Origin: CAZNDN01 sp964571815
Lineage (GTDB): Bacteria > Fibrobacterota > Chitinivibrionia > Chitinivibrionales > WJKA01
Assembly (NCBI GenBank): GCA_964571815.1
Contig: CAZNDN010000006.1
Location: 1 to 64,000, forward strand
DNA: 64,000 nucleotides
Direction of reading: 5' to 3'
Under the pieces are notes generated by a model, which was not told the DNA's origin, made no database searches, and saw only the letters and a program-made list of their open reading frames with translations. Below are positions 53,345 to 64,000 of the stretch, piece by piece. How positions within the stretch are numbered: the stretch's first letter is position 1; each line of letters starts with the position of its first letter. Made by a program: the position numbers and the translations under genes.

Positions 53345-54664
53345 ATGAGTCTATTCCAGGAGTTACTCGGTTCCTTTCTGCCTTCATCCGACGGTTTCGT
53401 GTTCATGTGGACCCTCGCCCTCGTGGCACTCACGGCGGCGGCGCTTACGATCGACCGGCTGTTGGACATCGGGCGTCGTACCGACGTTGATGCGGGGCCG
53501 TTTGCGGATCGTATCAAGGCGCTGGTTCGCGAGGGGAAGCTGGATGAAGCGTTGCGGATGTGCGTTGCGGGCGGGAAACGGGCGCTTCCGAGGATTCTGG
53601 GTGCGGGTATTCGACGAGCGCAATCCGTCCCGGAAATGGTTCGCGGGGCCATGGAGGAAGAGACGCTGCACATGGTTCCCCTGCTGGAGAAGCGGCTGGG
53701 GATACTGATGATGCTGGGCAACGTTTCGACCCTTGTGGGGCTCATGGGCACGATATACGGACTGATCCTTTCCTTCCAGGCCGTGGCCCGGCCGGAAGTA
53801 GCAGCCGTGGAAAAGTCGTCGTTGCTGGCGGCGGGCATATCGACGGCCATGAACACGACGTTGCTGGGTTTGATGATCAGTGTTCCCTGTATCTTGATAT
53901 ATTCTCTTTTGCGATCGAGGATCGACCATGCGGTCGGCGACATAGATCGCTACGCCGTATCGGTGCTGAAACTGCTGGTACCCGCCGAACAGGTTGGTAA
54001 GACGTACAAGGTGTCGGGACGCAGGATCCGGGAGGAGGTTGACACGGAGCCGAATATTGCGCCGATGATGAACCTGATGGTCATTCTGATTCCCTTGCTG
54101 CTTACGTCGGCGGAATTTGTCAAAATAGGTGCTGTCGAATTAAAGCTTCCCGAGGCCTCGGCCCGCTCGGGAGGCGGTGGAGGAGACGCTTCGGAGGCGG
54201 ACAAGGAGGCCACGCTGGATCTGGGCGTGGTGATCACATCCGAAGGATTCAACCTCTATCACTATTTTCGGGAGGAACCCGAAAGGCCGGAGGGCCCGGA
54301 AGAGCCGGAACCGGTCGAGGACGAACCGGACATACCGCGGGCGAACGGAGAGTACGATTTTGTCGCACTCAACGGCGCCCTTGCGGAAGTGAAGCGGCGG
54401 GCATTGCGGGAGATTCTGGCCGTGGTGCATCCCTCGGTTCCCGAAGACGCTTCGCTGATAAAACTTTACACTGCCTACGCCAAGGGGGATTTCGCGGCTA
54501 TCCGTCTCTTTCGCGACCATGAAAACGTCAAGGTGGTTGCGGAGGATACGATCAAGTATCAGACGGTGGTTTCGGTAATGGACGCGGCGCGGGGCAGGAG
54601 CACGGACCACGGCAAGGTCACCATGTTTCCCAATGTGTCGCTTGCCGGAGGGGTGGTACAGTGA
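53345..54664 (+). CDS. ExbB-ExbD fusion protein with Asn at the ExbD proton site
   Basis: 439 residues. Residues 1-~215 are a second TolQ/ExbB channel (membrane helices ~18-38, ~120-146, ~160-190; GNVSTLVGLMGTIYGLILSF; STAMNTTLLGLMISVP). Residues ~232-290 form an ExbD/TolR-type N-terminus with a membrane helix (NIAPMMNLMVILIPLLLTSA) and VELKLPEASA, then a Gly/Glu/Pro-rich linker and a periplasmic domain to the end. In ExbD/TolR the helix starts with an essential Asp; here the equivalent is N243 (codon 54071-54073). The fusion is therefore probably structural or regulatory, not proton-conducting by itself. The stop overlaps the next gene (GTGA). Confidence 0.85.
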   Translation: MSLFQELLGSFLPSSDGFVFMWTLALVALTAAALTIDRLLDIGRRTDVDAGPFADRIKALVREGKLDEALRMCVAGGKRALPRILGAGIRRAQSVPEMVRGAMEEETLHMVPLLEKRLGILMMLGNVSTLVGLMGTIYGLILSFQAVARPEVAAVEKSSLLAAGISTAMNTTLLGLMISVPCILIYSLLRSRIDHAVGDIDRYAVSVLKLLVPAEQVGKTYKVSGRRIREEVDTEPNIAPMMNLMVILIPLLLTSAEFVKIGAVELKLPEASARSGGGGGDASEADKEATLDLGVVITSEGFNLYHYFREEPERPEGPEEPEPVEDEPDIPRANGEYDFVALNGALAEVKRRALREILAVVHPSVPEDASLIKLYTAYAKGDFAAIRLFRDHENVKVVAEDTIKYQTVVSVMDAARGRSTDHGKVTMFPNVSLAGGVVQ

Positions 54665-55170
54665 GGCAGGCGAATCCGCGGCTGGCACGGCAGGCCCGCA
54701 CGGCGCGCGGCGGAGGGCAGGTGAAGCTGAATATCACCTCCATGATGGACATGTTCACGATCATCCTGGTATTCCTGCTCAAGAGTTTCTCGACCCAGGG
54801 ACAGTTGATTACACCCGCTGAAGGGTTGACGTTGCCGGAGTCTTCGATAGAGCGAACCGCCGATGAGGCGTTGAGCATCAAGGTGTCGCGTTCCCAAATT
54901 GCTGTTGAGGACAGGCTTGTGGTTGATTCGGTGCGATACGGTGAGTTGCTGCGGCAGAAGGAGTTCATGATTTCATCGCTGTACGATGTGCTTCAGGGCC
55001 ACGCCCGCAGGGCGCGAGAGGCGGCAGAGCGTTTCGGAAAGGAGTTCTCGGGCGAGATCACTATTCAGGGGGATGTTGCGATCCCTTACCATGTACTGAC
55101 CAGGGTGATGTACACATCGGGGCAGGCGGGGTTCCCGGTTATGAATCTCGTGGTGTACAGGAAAGAGTGA
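54661..55170 (+). CDS. ExbD/TolR-type protein with intact proton-site Asp
   Basis: 169 residues: short basic cytoplasmic N-terminus (ARGGGQVKL), one membrane helix (NITSMMDMFTIILVFLLKSF) with the conserved Asp as D30, then a periplasmic domain with two beta-alpha-like parts (SIKVSRSQIAVEDRLVVD; GEITIQGDVAIPYHVLTRVM) typical of ExbD. GTG at 54661 overlaps the upstream stop. It supplies the protonatable residue that the fused ExbD of the preceding gene lacks. Confidence 0.9.
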   Translation: MRQANPRLARQARTARGGGQVKLNITSMMDMFTIILVFLLKSFSTQGQLITPAEGLTLPESSIERTADEALSIKVSRSQIAVEDRLVVDSVRYGELLRQKEFMISSLYDVLQGHARRAREAAERFGKEFSGEITIQGDVAIPYHVLTRVMYTSGQAGFPVMNLVVYRKE

Positions 55171-56222
55171 TGGAAGCGCCTCAGACGGGAATCTTTTACG
55201 CGGGTGCGATGGGTGCGACACCGTCGGCGGAATTTCCCCGACGGTTCAGGAGGCCGGGGGTGCGGAGGATTGACCGCCGTTTCACCGCCTTCCTGACCGG
55301 CACGGGTCTTGTCCTGGCAGGTGTGACCGCCGTTCTTTCGATGAGGGATATGCCGGAAGCGGTTTCGGAGCAGGAAGTATTGCGGATTCAGGAACGCTAC
55401 GCGCGCCTTGTGCTGGACCGTCCGGAGCCGAAGCCCCGGGCGCAGCTTGAACCGGAGGAGCGTTCAGCCGGGGAGGGGGAGGCGGCCGAAACGGAACTGG
55501 AGGAGTCTGCCGAGCCCGACCGTGAAGAGGAAACGTATGCCGAGAAGCAGCAGCGGAAGGAAGCGACCCGGGGAGAGCGCCGCGCTCAGCGGGAGCAGGT
55601 TGCTCGTGAAGTTCAATCGACGGGCATATTCGCGGCGATTACCGCGGCGGGGGGAAGCGGAGGGGAGCGTTCCGAGGACGTGGCGGATATCCTTGGCGCA
55701 GCGGGAGCGGGAGTCGGGGACATGTCCGATATTGCGATTTCCAAGGGTACGTTTGCAGCTTCGGAGAGCGCACCGGCGCAACTGTCGCAACGGCGGGGAA
55801 CGAAGACTACCGGGGTTGAGCTGGAAAAGGGAGGCGTAGAAAAAGTCACGGGGGCCAGGGTTGCGGCTACGGGAGAAGTTGCGGTGACGTCGGAAGCCCC
55901 GGACCTCAAGGCCGAATCGGGTTCTCCCGTCACCGGCCGCGCCTGCATTCAGCGCGTTGTCAACCGGGAATCACGGAGAATCAAGCGCGTATATGAAAAC
56001 TGGCTCAAGCGCGATCCGGGCCTTTCGGGGCAGCTCAAGATCAGATTCACCATTATGCCCAACGGCTCGGTTGCCAACGTTTCGGTGGCCGGATCGACGA
56101 TGGATAATGCACAGTTTGATGAGAATATCCTTCGCTATGTTCGCCGCTGGGATTTCTCGTCGTGCAGTATTGCCGAGATGACCGAAGTCGTCTATCCTTT
56201 TGCGTTCGAGAGTGCTTCGTAA
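55170..56222 (+). CDS. AgmX/PglI C-terminal-domain, TonB-like periplasmic protein
   Basis: 350 residues. One membrane helix (~38-57), then a long charged, low-complexity linker (Glu/Arg/Ala-rich ~85-150), a Gly/Ser region, and a C-terminal domain (~255-345) with CIQRVVNRESRRIKRVYENW, GQLKIRFTIMPNGSVANVSV and YVRRWDFSSC; two Cys frame this domain. The domain is like the AgmX/PglI tail known from myxobacterial gliding proteins and shares TonB/TolA logic: anchored inside, reaching through the periplasm. ATG at 55170 shares one base with the ExbD stop; GTG at 55167 is possible. Confidence 0.85.
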   Translation: MEAPQTGIFYAGAMGATPSAEFPRRFRRPGVRRIDRRFTAFLTGTGLVLAGVTAVLSMRDMPEAVSEQEVLRIQERYARLVLDRPEPKPRAQLEPEERSAGEGEAAETELEESAEPDREEETYAEKQQRKEATRGERRAQREQVAREVQSTGIFAAITAAGGSGGERSEDVADILGAAGAGVGDMSDIAISKGTFAASESAPAQLSQRRGTKTTGVELEKGGVEKVTGARVAATGEVAVTSEAPDLKAESGSPVTGRACIQRVVNRESRRIKRVYENWLKRDPGLSGQLKIRFTIMPNGSVANVSVAGSTMDNAQFDENILRYVRRWDFSSCSIAEMTEVVYPFAFESAS

Positions 56223-56273
56223 GAAGCCCTTCGCCGGGGGGGGCCGGACGGCGTGCAGGGAAGGAGCGATACG

Positions 56274-56609
56274 ATGGGAACGATCAAGAAACGCGGCAGC
56301 GAGAGGATCCAGTTCCTGAATGTGCATTCCGAGACGCATGAGCTTTTTGATCTCAGCACCACGGGAGCATGCTGCCGTTGCGATCAACGGCTTGCCGCGG
56401 ACGACATTGTCAAGGTTCGGGTGAAGGACCTCGTTCTCCGCGCGCGGGTTGCGTACTGCATTGAGCGCACCGACGGGTTTCGGGTGGGCATGGAATTCCT
56501 GGAAGTGACTTCGGAGCAGAAAGTGCGGTTACGGGAGATTGTTGACCGGTATTCGCGCGGCGTTCCGGTGAGCTTCACGGTTGTCGGCCTTTCCAGGGGT
56601 GCATCGTGA
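56274..56609 (+). CDS. PilZ-domain c-di-GMP receptor
   Basis: 111 residues, a single PilZ domain. The binding motif is intact: RxxxR at R7-R11 (RGSER) and DxSxxG at D26-G31 (DLSTTG). It should bind cyclic di-GMP and switch a partner. ATG at 56274 is preceded by AAGGAG. The last four bases overlap the FliL-like gene (GTGA). Position directly behind ExbB/ExbD/AgmX genes suggests that this machine is regulated by c-di-GMP, comparable to YcgR acting on flagellar stators. Confidence 0.88.
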   Translation: MGTIKKRGSERIQFLNVHSETHELFDLSTTGACCRCDQRLAADDIVKVRVKDLVLRARVAYCIERTDGFRVGMEFLEVTSEQKVRLREIVDRYSRGVPVSFTVVGLSRGAS

Positions 56610-57169
56610 GCGAGAACTCCTGGGAGCGAAGCCGGCGGAGTCTGTCCCGGCGGTGGTTTGCGGTGTGCGCCGCGGCGGTGGCGCTGGTGGCGATTATCTT
56701 CATCAGGAACAATACCGGCTCCTCGGAGTCCGTGCGACAAGGAGCGGAAGAAGGCGACCGCGCGGCGGTTTCGATGAGGGACGGTGACAGGGCGGCGCCC
56801 GACGAAGAGCCTGCCGGAATCGCGGCTGAGGAAGACTCCTCCGGGGATAGTGCCGTTTCGGAATCGGTGACGGGCTCGGTGGACACCGGGGAGGTGCTTC
56901 TCTCCAATATCGCCTGTGCGATTCGGGATAAGCCGGAGTTGACGGTGCGGATCTCGTTGAAAGCTTTCACACGCGGCACGATGGCGAAGAAGGAGCTGCT
57001 GTTCAAACGGGACGATCTCAAGGTAATGGCCCGTGAAGTGCTTGCGAAGAAATCGCTCGGCGAGGTAACCGTCGAGGCGCTCCGGCCCGAACTGAAAACG
57101 GCGATGAACAGGATTCTTGATCACGGCGGTATCCACGATGTGGAGTTCATGGATTTCATGATCGAGTAG
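56606..57169 (+). CDS. FliL-like single-pass membrane protein
   Basis: 187 residues. One N-terminal membrane helix (~17-34, WFAVCAAAVALVAIIFIR), an acidic Ser-rich linker (~38-90) and a C-terminal domain with LLSNIACAIRDKPELTVRIS, FKRDDLKVMAREVLAKKSLG and a final DVEFMDFMIE that resembles the FliL ending (VYFTEFVIQ-like). FliL rings clamp MotA/B stators in flagella. No flagellar genes are visible here, so a FliL-like partner of an ExbB/ExbD-type motor is suggested. Start GTG at 56606 coupled to the PilZ gene. Similarity is by eye and moderate. Confidence 0.65.
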   Translation: MSENSWERSRRSLSRRWFAVCAAAVALVAIIFIRNNTGSSESVRQGAEEGDRAAVSMRDGDRAAPDEEPAGIAAEEDSSGDSAVSESVTGSVDTGEVLLSNIACAIRDKPELTVRISLKAFTRGTMAKKELLFKRDDLKVMAREVLAKKSLGEVTVEALRPELKTAMNRILDHGGIHDVEFMDFMIE

Positions 57170-57192
57170 TTCTCTGAGCGGGGAAACGCGAA

Positions 57193-60296
<3,104 letters not shown>

Positions 60297-60300
<4 letters not shown>

Positions 60301-60926
60301 GCAGGGGGCTGTTTGTCACATTCGAAGGAGTTGATGGCTGCGGAAAGACCACGCAGGTTGCCCGGGCGGCGGCGTTGATGAGCAGTCGCGGCGTAGAGCA
60401 TGTGGTAACCCGGGAACCGGGCGGTTCCGAGGTGGGAGAGCGGCTTCGAGAGCTGCTTATTTCGCCCGAGTACCGGGAGATGGGAACACGATGCGAGGTC
60501 TTGCTTTACCTGGCGGCACGTGCCCAGCATGTTGATGAGGTGATTCGGCCCGCCCTTGCAGGGAGCAAGGTGGTGCTCTGCGATCGTTTTCAGGAGGCGA
60601 CTCTGGCTTATCAGGGATTCGGCAGGGGTGTCGACCGTGAGCTTCTCAGGCGGTTGAACAGCTATGCCACCGGGGGACTCGAACCGGATCATACATTCGT
60701 TTTTGACGTGGATGTTGACGAGGCTCACCGCCGCCGGCTTGCCATGGGTAAGGTGTCGGACAGGATGGAGAGCAGTTCACGGGATTTCCACGAACGGGTA
60801 CGACGAGGCTATCTCGACCTTGCGGCCTGCTCCGCGGATCGGATGACGGTGTTGGACGGGGCAAAAGGTACTGATGAGCTTGCCGAAGAGGTTGCGGCGG
60901 CCCTGGTGTCGTTGACGAATCCTTGA
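60297..60926 (+). CDS. tmk: Thymidylate kinase
   Basis: 209 residues. P-loop FEGVDGCGKTT, DRFQEATLAYQGFGRGVD (DR motif and TMP site) and the lid region RRRLAMGKVSDRMES. It phosphorylates dTMP to dTDP. ATG at 60297 overlaps the secA stop (ATGA), so it is coupled to secA; an in-frame upstream start would lie in secA. Confidence 0.95.
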
Positions 60927-61070
60927 TGTTGCGCGTGGCTTGGAGTTTACGGATACGGTGTGCGAAACCAGGTCGATAGAGGGTACGGAAGCGGAATCAT
61001 GAAGAGGGACACTCAGCATACAGGAGCGGGCATGAGCAGGCAAAGCAGCAGTGACGGGGAGGAGCGAAGC

Positions 61071-62858
61071 ATGAATCGAGGAATGGTGAGGATGCCGATA
61101 ACCGGCTTGGTGATTCTTATCGTTGTAGTGTCCGGCTTGATTTTTGACACGATCAAGGCCGACGGGGACGGGTTCTACGCGGATATTATGCGGATGGACA
61201 GGGTTGCCACGAAGATTCATCAGAATTACGTGGAGCCCATAGAGAGTCAAACGCTCATTGACCATGCCATTGAGGGCATGCTGGATATTCTCGATCCTCA
61301 CACGACCTATTTCCAGAAGAAGGAATACGATGAGCTTCGTATTCATACCGAAGGAAAGTTCGGTGGCCTGGGGATCCAGATTTCCATACGCGACAATGTG
61401 CTGACCGTAATGACGCCGATTGGCGGGACACCCGCCTCCCGAGCCGGTATTCGTGCCGGGGACCAGATTGTGGAGATTGACGGGGAGTCGACCAAGGGGA
61501 TCAAGCTTGATGAGGCCGTAAACAAGCTTCGCGGCGAACCGGGCAGCGAGGTTGACATCAAGATCAGGCGTAAGGGACTGCAGAAGAACATTGACTTTAC
61601 TATTACGCGGGAGATTATTCGGATCAAGGCGGTACCGTTCTCCGGCGTTGTCGGGGACAGTGTCGGCTACGTGAGGCTCAACAGCTTTTCCCAGGAAGCC
61701 GGCGAGGAGATCAAGAAGGCGGTGAAGAAGATGTTAAAGGAGGGAATTCGCGGATGTGTGCTTGATCTGCGGCATAATCCCGGCGGGCTGCTTCCCCAGG
61801 CTATCGACGTTGCCTCCAGTTTCCTGCCGAAGAAGTCGCTGGTGGTGTCCACGCGTGGACGGGCGCCGATGCAGAACAAGGAATTCGAGGTACCTTCCCG
61901 GTCGGTTCTTCCCAACGACATTCCGCTTATCGTACTGGTTGACCGGGCAAGTGCGAGCGCCTCGGAGATCGTGGCCGGTGCGATTCAGGACTGGGACAGG
62001 GGCGTGGTGCTGGGCGATACCACCTTCGGCAAGGGATCGGTGCAGAGCATTCTTCCGCTGGACAACACGCACCATCTCAAGCTGACTACCGCTTTGTACT
62101 ACACGCCGTCGGGACGCTGCATCAACAAGCCGGAGAATGATGTGAAGGGGGATGAGGCAGATACATCGGAAACCGGCAGCGCGGAAGTAGACACGTCGGG
62201 AGAAGAAAGCGCCGCATCGACGGAGGATACCACCGTGTATCGCACCAGTAACGGCAGAATTGTCTACGGAGGCGGAGGAATCATACCCGATACGATTGTG
62301 GAGGCCGAACAGTACGAGAGAATCATGCGGTATCTTCTCGTGAAGGATGTGTTCTTCAAGTTCGCCAACCTGGAGCATCCACGGTTGAAGAAGCGCGGGG
62401 TTACGGTTGATGCCGACTACACGGTGGATCAGCAGACCATGGCTGATTTCCATGAGTTTGTGGACTCATTGAAGGATGATTACCGCAGCGGTGCCCAGGT
62501 GTTGCTGGGGGAGTTCAAGGCGGCGGTGGGGCTGGTCGATACGGTCGACAGCGCTTCCTCGGAAGAGGACAGGGAAGATGTGGCCCTCTCGGAGGCCGAG
62601 CAGGAACAATTGCGGGAGCTGTCGGGTCAAATGGAAAGAATCATGGAGGCGGGCGTGGCCAGGGAGTTGAGAGAGCAGAGAGACGAGATCAAACGCCATG
62701 TTCGAAGGTATCTGCTGGTGCGGGAATTCGGTCAGGACCATGAAGTGGTGTATCGCAACAAGCTGCGGGACGATCAGCAGTTGGGTGCGGCTGCAACGCT
62801 TCTCCGATCTCCGGAGGCGTATGCCGCACTGCTGAAGCCACCCGGAGAATCGGAATAG
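61071..62858 (+). CDS. S41 C-terminal processing protease (CtpA/Prc type)
   Basis: 595 residues. Membrane anchor/signal segment (MPITGLVILIVVVSGLIF), a leading helical domain (AIEGMLDILDPHTTYFQKKE), a PDZ domain (~90-170: GGLGIQISIRDNVLTVMTPI, ASRAGIRAGDQIVEIDGEST) and the S41 fold with catalytic Ser in VDRASASASEIVAGA and Lys in GDTTFGKGSVQ. After it, ~170 C-terminal residues include an acidic low-complexity loop and a helical tail. ATG at 61071 has GGGGAGGAG upstream; earlier in-frame starts (60999, 61032) are weaker. Role in envelope protein turnover is inferred. Confidence 0.92.
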   Translation: MNRGMVRMPITGLVILIVVVSGLIFDTIKADGDGFYADIMRMDRVATKIHQNYVEPIESQTLIDHAIEGMLDILDPHTTYFQKKEYDELRIHTEGKFGGLGIQISIRDNVLTVMTPIGGTPASRAGIRAGDQIVEIDGESTKGIKLDEAVNKLRGEPGSEVDIKIRRKGLQKNIDFTITREIIRIKAVPFSGVVGDSVGYVRLNSFSQEAGEEIKKAVKKMLKEGIRGCVLDLRHNPGGLLPQAIDVASSFLPKKSLVVSTRGRAPMQNKEFEVPSRSVLPNDIPLIVLVDRASASASEIVAGAIQDWDRGVVLGDTTFGKGSVQSILPLDNTHHLKLTTALYYTPSGRCINKPENDVKGDEADTSETGSAEVDTSGEESAASTEDTTVYRTSNGRIVYGGGGIIPDTIVEAEQYERIMRYLLVKDVFFKFANLEHPRLKKRGVTVDADYTVDQQTMADFHEFVDSLKDDYRSGAQVLLGEFKAAVGLVDTVDSASSEEDREDVALSEAEQEQLRELSGQMERIMEAGVARELREQRDEIKRHVRRYLLVREFGQDHEVVYRNKLRDDQQLGAAATLLRSPEAYAALLKPPGESE

Positions 62859-62916
62859 TCTTTGACGACACGGTATCACAATTTTCAACCCGGTGAAGGG
62901 AGATAGAGGAATTGCT

Positions 62917-64000
62917 ATGTTAGCGAAAATTCGGCAGGTAGCACCGACGCTCATTGGGATAACGCTTGTTGCGTTTGTCGCCATGGTGTTCTTTCAGTGG
63001 GGGATGAATGCCACCGGACATACGGAGCGACCGGTTGCGGGTACGATTGACGGCAAGGATGTGCCGCTTGATGTGTTTGACAGAGAGGTCAATATGATGC
63101 GTGAACGGCAGCGCAATGCGGCCGGTGGAGAACTGCCGCCGGCCCAGGCCCGTGCCGTTCCGCGCCGTGTGTGGGAAGAGCAGGTCAGCAGAGTGATACA
63201 TGATCGCGTGTTCGAGAAGATGAAACTGGGGGCCTCACCGGAAGAGGTCTATCAGCACCTTCGTTCGAATCCGCCGCCGGAAGTGCTGGCCAGTCCGCAC
63301 TTCCAGACCGACAGCGTGTTCGACACGACGAAGTTCGAGGCGTTCTTGAACGATCCGCGAAATCTCGATCAGCCGGGAGTCAGAGCCCTGGAGGCGCATG
63401 TCGGCGGGTTTCTGATTCCGCTGGAGAAGCTGCAGATGCTTGTGGAGGCCACGGCGCCGGTAACCGACGTGGAAGTTGAGCGGAGATACCGACAGGATCG
63501 GCAGCGGGCGGTGCTGGAGTATGCGAAACTCAGCCCGTTTTCGTTCCCCGTTGACAGCTCCGAGGTTGGCGACCGCATGGTCTCCGACTACTACGAGGCC
63601 AACGTCGATTCCTTCTACGCCGAGGAGCAGGTCGACCTCTACTACGTGCGCATCCCGAAGGTAGTCACCGAGGAAGATGAACGGGAGTATCGACGGGAGA
63701 TGCTGGCCGTCAAGAACCGGATAGAAGAAGGAGAAGTGAGCTTCGCCGATGAAGCCATGGTGCAGTCCGATGATGAGGGGTCGGCTTCCCGGGGCGGAGA
63801 TTTGGGCTGGTTCGGACGGGGGGCGATGACTCCCGCGTTTGAAGAAGCGGCGTTTTCTCTCGACACCGGTGAGATTTCCGATCCGTTCAAAACATCCTTC
63901 GGCTACCACGTTGTGAAGGTGCAGGAGAGGGAGATGGAAGGCGACAGCGTGGCTCGTGTGAAAGCGGCGCACATTCTCCGGGAAGTGATGCCGTCGGCGG
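62917..64000 (+). CDS. PpiD/SurA-like periplasmic folding chaperone with parvulin domain, 5' part
   Basis: 361 codons are visible before the window ends; the gene is open at 64000. ATG at 62917, preceded by AGAGG. N-terminal membrane anchor (VAPTLIGITLVAFVAMVFFQ), then a SurA/PpiD-type helical domain (GTIDGKDVPLDVFDREVNMM) and a parvulin-type prolyl isomerase domain (GGDLGWFGRGAMTPAFEEAA, then DPFKTSFGYHVVKVQER). A further KAAHILREVMP near the edge looks like the start of a second parvulin domain. Together with secA and the S41 protease it supports export and folding of envelope proteins. Confidence 0.88.
   Translation, partial: MLAKIRQVAPTLIGITLVAFVAMVFFQWGMNATGHTERPVAGTIDGKDVPLDVFDREVNMMRERQRNAAGGELPPAQARAVPRRVWEEQVSRVIHDRVFEKMKLGASPEEVYQHLRSNPPPEVLASPHFQTDSVFDTTKFEAFLNDPRNLDQPGVRALEAHVGGFLIPLEKLQMLVEATAPVTDVEVERRYRQDRQRAVLEYAKLSPFSFPVDSSEVGDRMVSDYYEANVDSFYAEEQVDLYYVRIPKVVTEEDEREYRREMLAVKNRIEEGEVSFADEAMVQSDDEGSASRGGDLGWFGRGAMTPAFEEAAFSLDTGEISDPFKTSFGYHVVKVQEREMEGDSVARVKAAHILREVMPSA

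Overview
The window reads as a roughly 64 kb scaffold piece from a diderm (Gram-negative type) bacterium of moderately high GC. It has four 100-base N gaps (4444-4543, 10447-10546, 48358-48457, 51230-51329), so it looks like a metagenome-assembled or draft genome. A placement near the FCB superphylum (Fibrobacterota, Bacteroidota or related candidate phyla) is suggested by the long SecA, whose insert resembles Bacteroidetes-type SecA, by a propeller protein with a T9SS-like C-terminal sorting domain, and by very large secreted TPR proteins next to ExbB/ExbD/AgmX-type genes. This placement is an inference; no rRNA is present. There is one tRNA (Ala, CGC). I saw no CRISPR array, prophage or transposase.

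Layout. 1-6290: end of a PAS-GGDEF diguanylate cyclase, two tandem cyclic-nucleotide-type regulators, then the conserved ffh-rpsP-rimM-trmD-rplS cluster on the minus strand with its own promoter and terminator. 6591-8953: a small coiled-coil protein coupled to an M23 envelope peptidase, facing a membrane-anchored Ser/Thr kinase. 9047-30792: a broad surface-polysaccharide region with two GT9, one GT2 and two GT4-like glycosyltransferases, a B12/radical SAM enzyme, a formyltransferase, a XrtA-type polysaccharide deacetylase, an NDP-sugar epimerase/reductase, a flippase, a FemAB-like acyltransferase, a GT39-like membrane transferase and a low-molecular-weight protein tyrosine phosphatase. It is interrupted by thioredoxin, an HTH-STAS regulator, tRNA-Ala and the secreted propeller protein. 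30842-42205: a pteridine-reductase-like SDR, an amidase, the first giant TPR protein, an ECF sigma factor with its zinc anti-sigma factor, a PfkB sugar kinase, leuS and rdgB. 42454-51106: the second giant TPR protein, a VWA-type membrane protein, nadB and a SIS-domain isomerase.

51483-57169 is the most interesting block: a small secreted protein, an ExbB/TolQ channel, an ExbB-ExbD fusion whose ExbD half carries Asn where the proton-carrying Asp is expected, a separate ExbD that keeps this Asp, an AgmX/TonB-like periplasmic protein, a PilZ protein with an intact c-di-GMP motif, and a FliL-like membrane protein. Most of the genes overlap or nearly touch. The set combines parts of Agl/Glt- or Ton/Tol-type energised envelope machines with FliL and PilZ, which are otherwise typical of flagellar stator control, and no flagellar gene is nearby. 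57193-64000 returns to housekeeping and envelope protein export: secA, tmk, a C-terminal processing protease and a PpiD/SurA-like chaperone that runs off the end.

Many neighbouring genes overlap by a few bases (ATGA, GTGA or TTGA junctions at 1735, 6959, 13854, 24383, 25699, 38186, 48814, 54661, 56606 and 60297), so translational coupling is common here.
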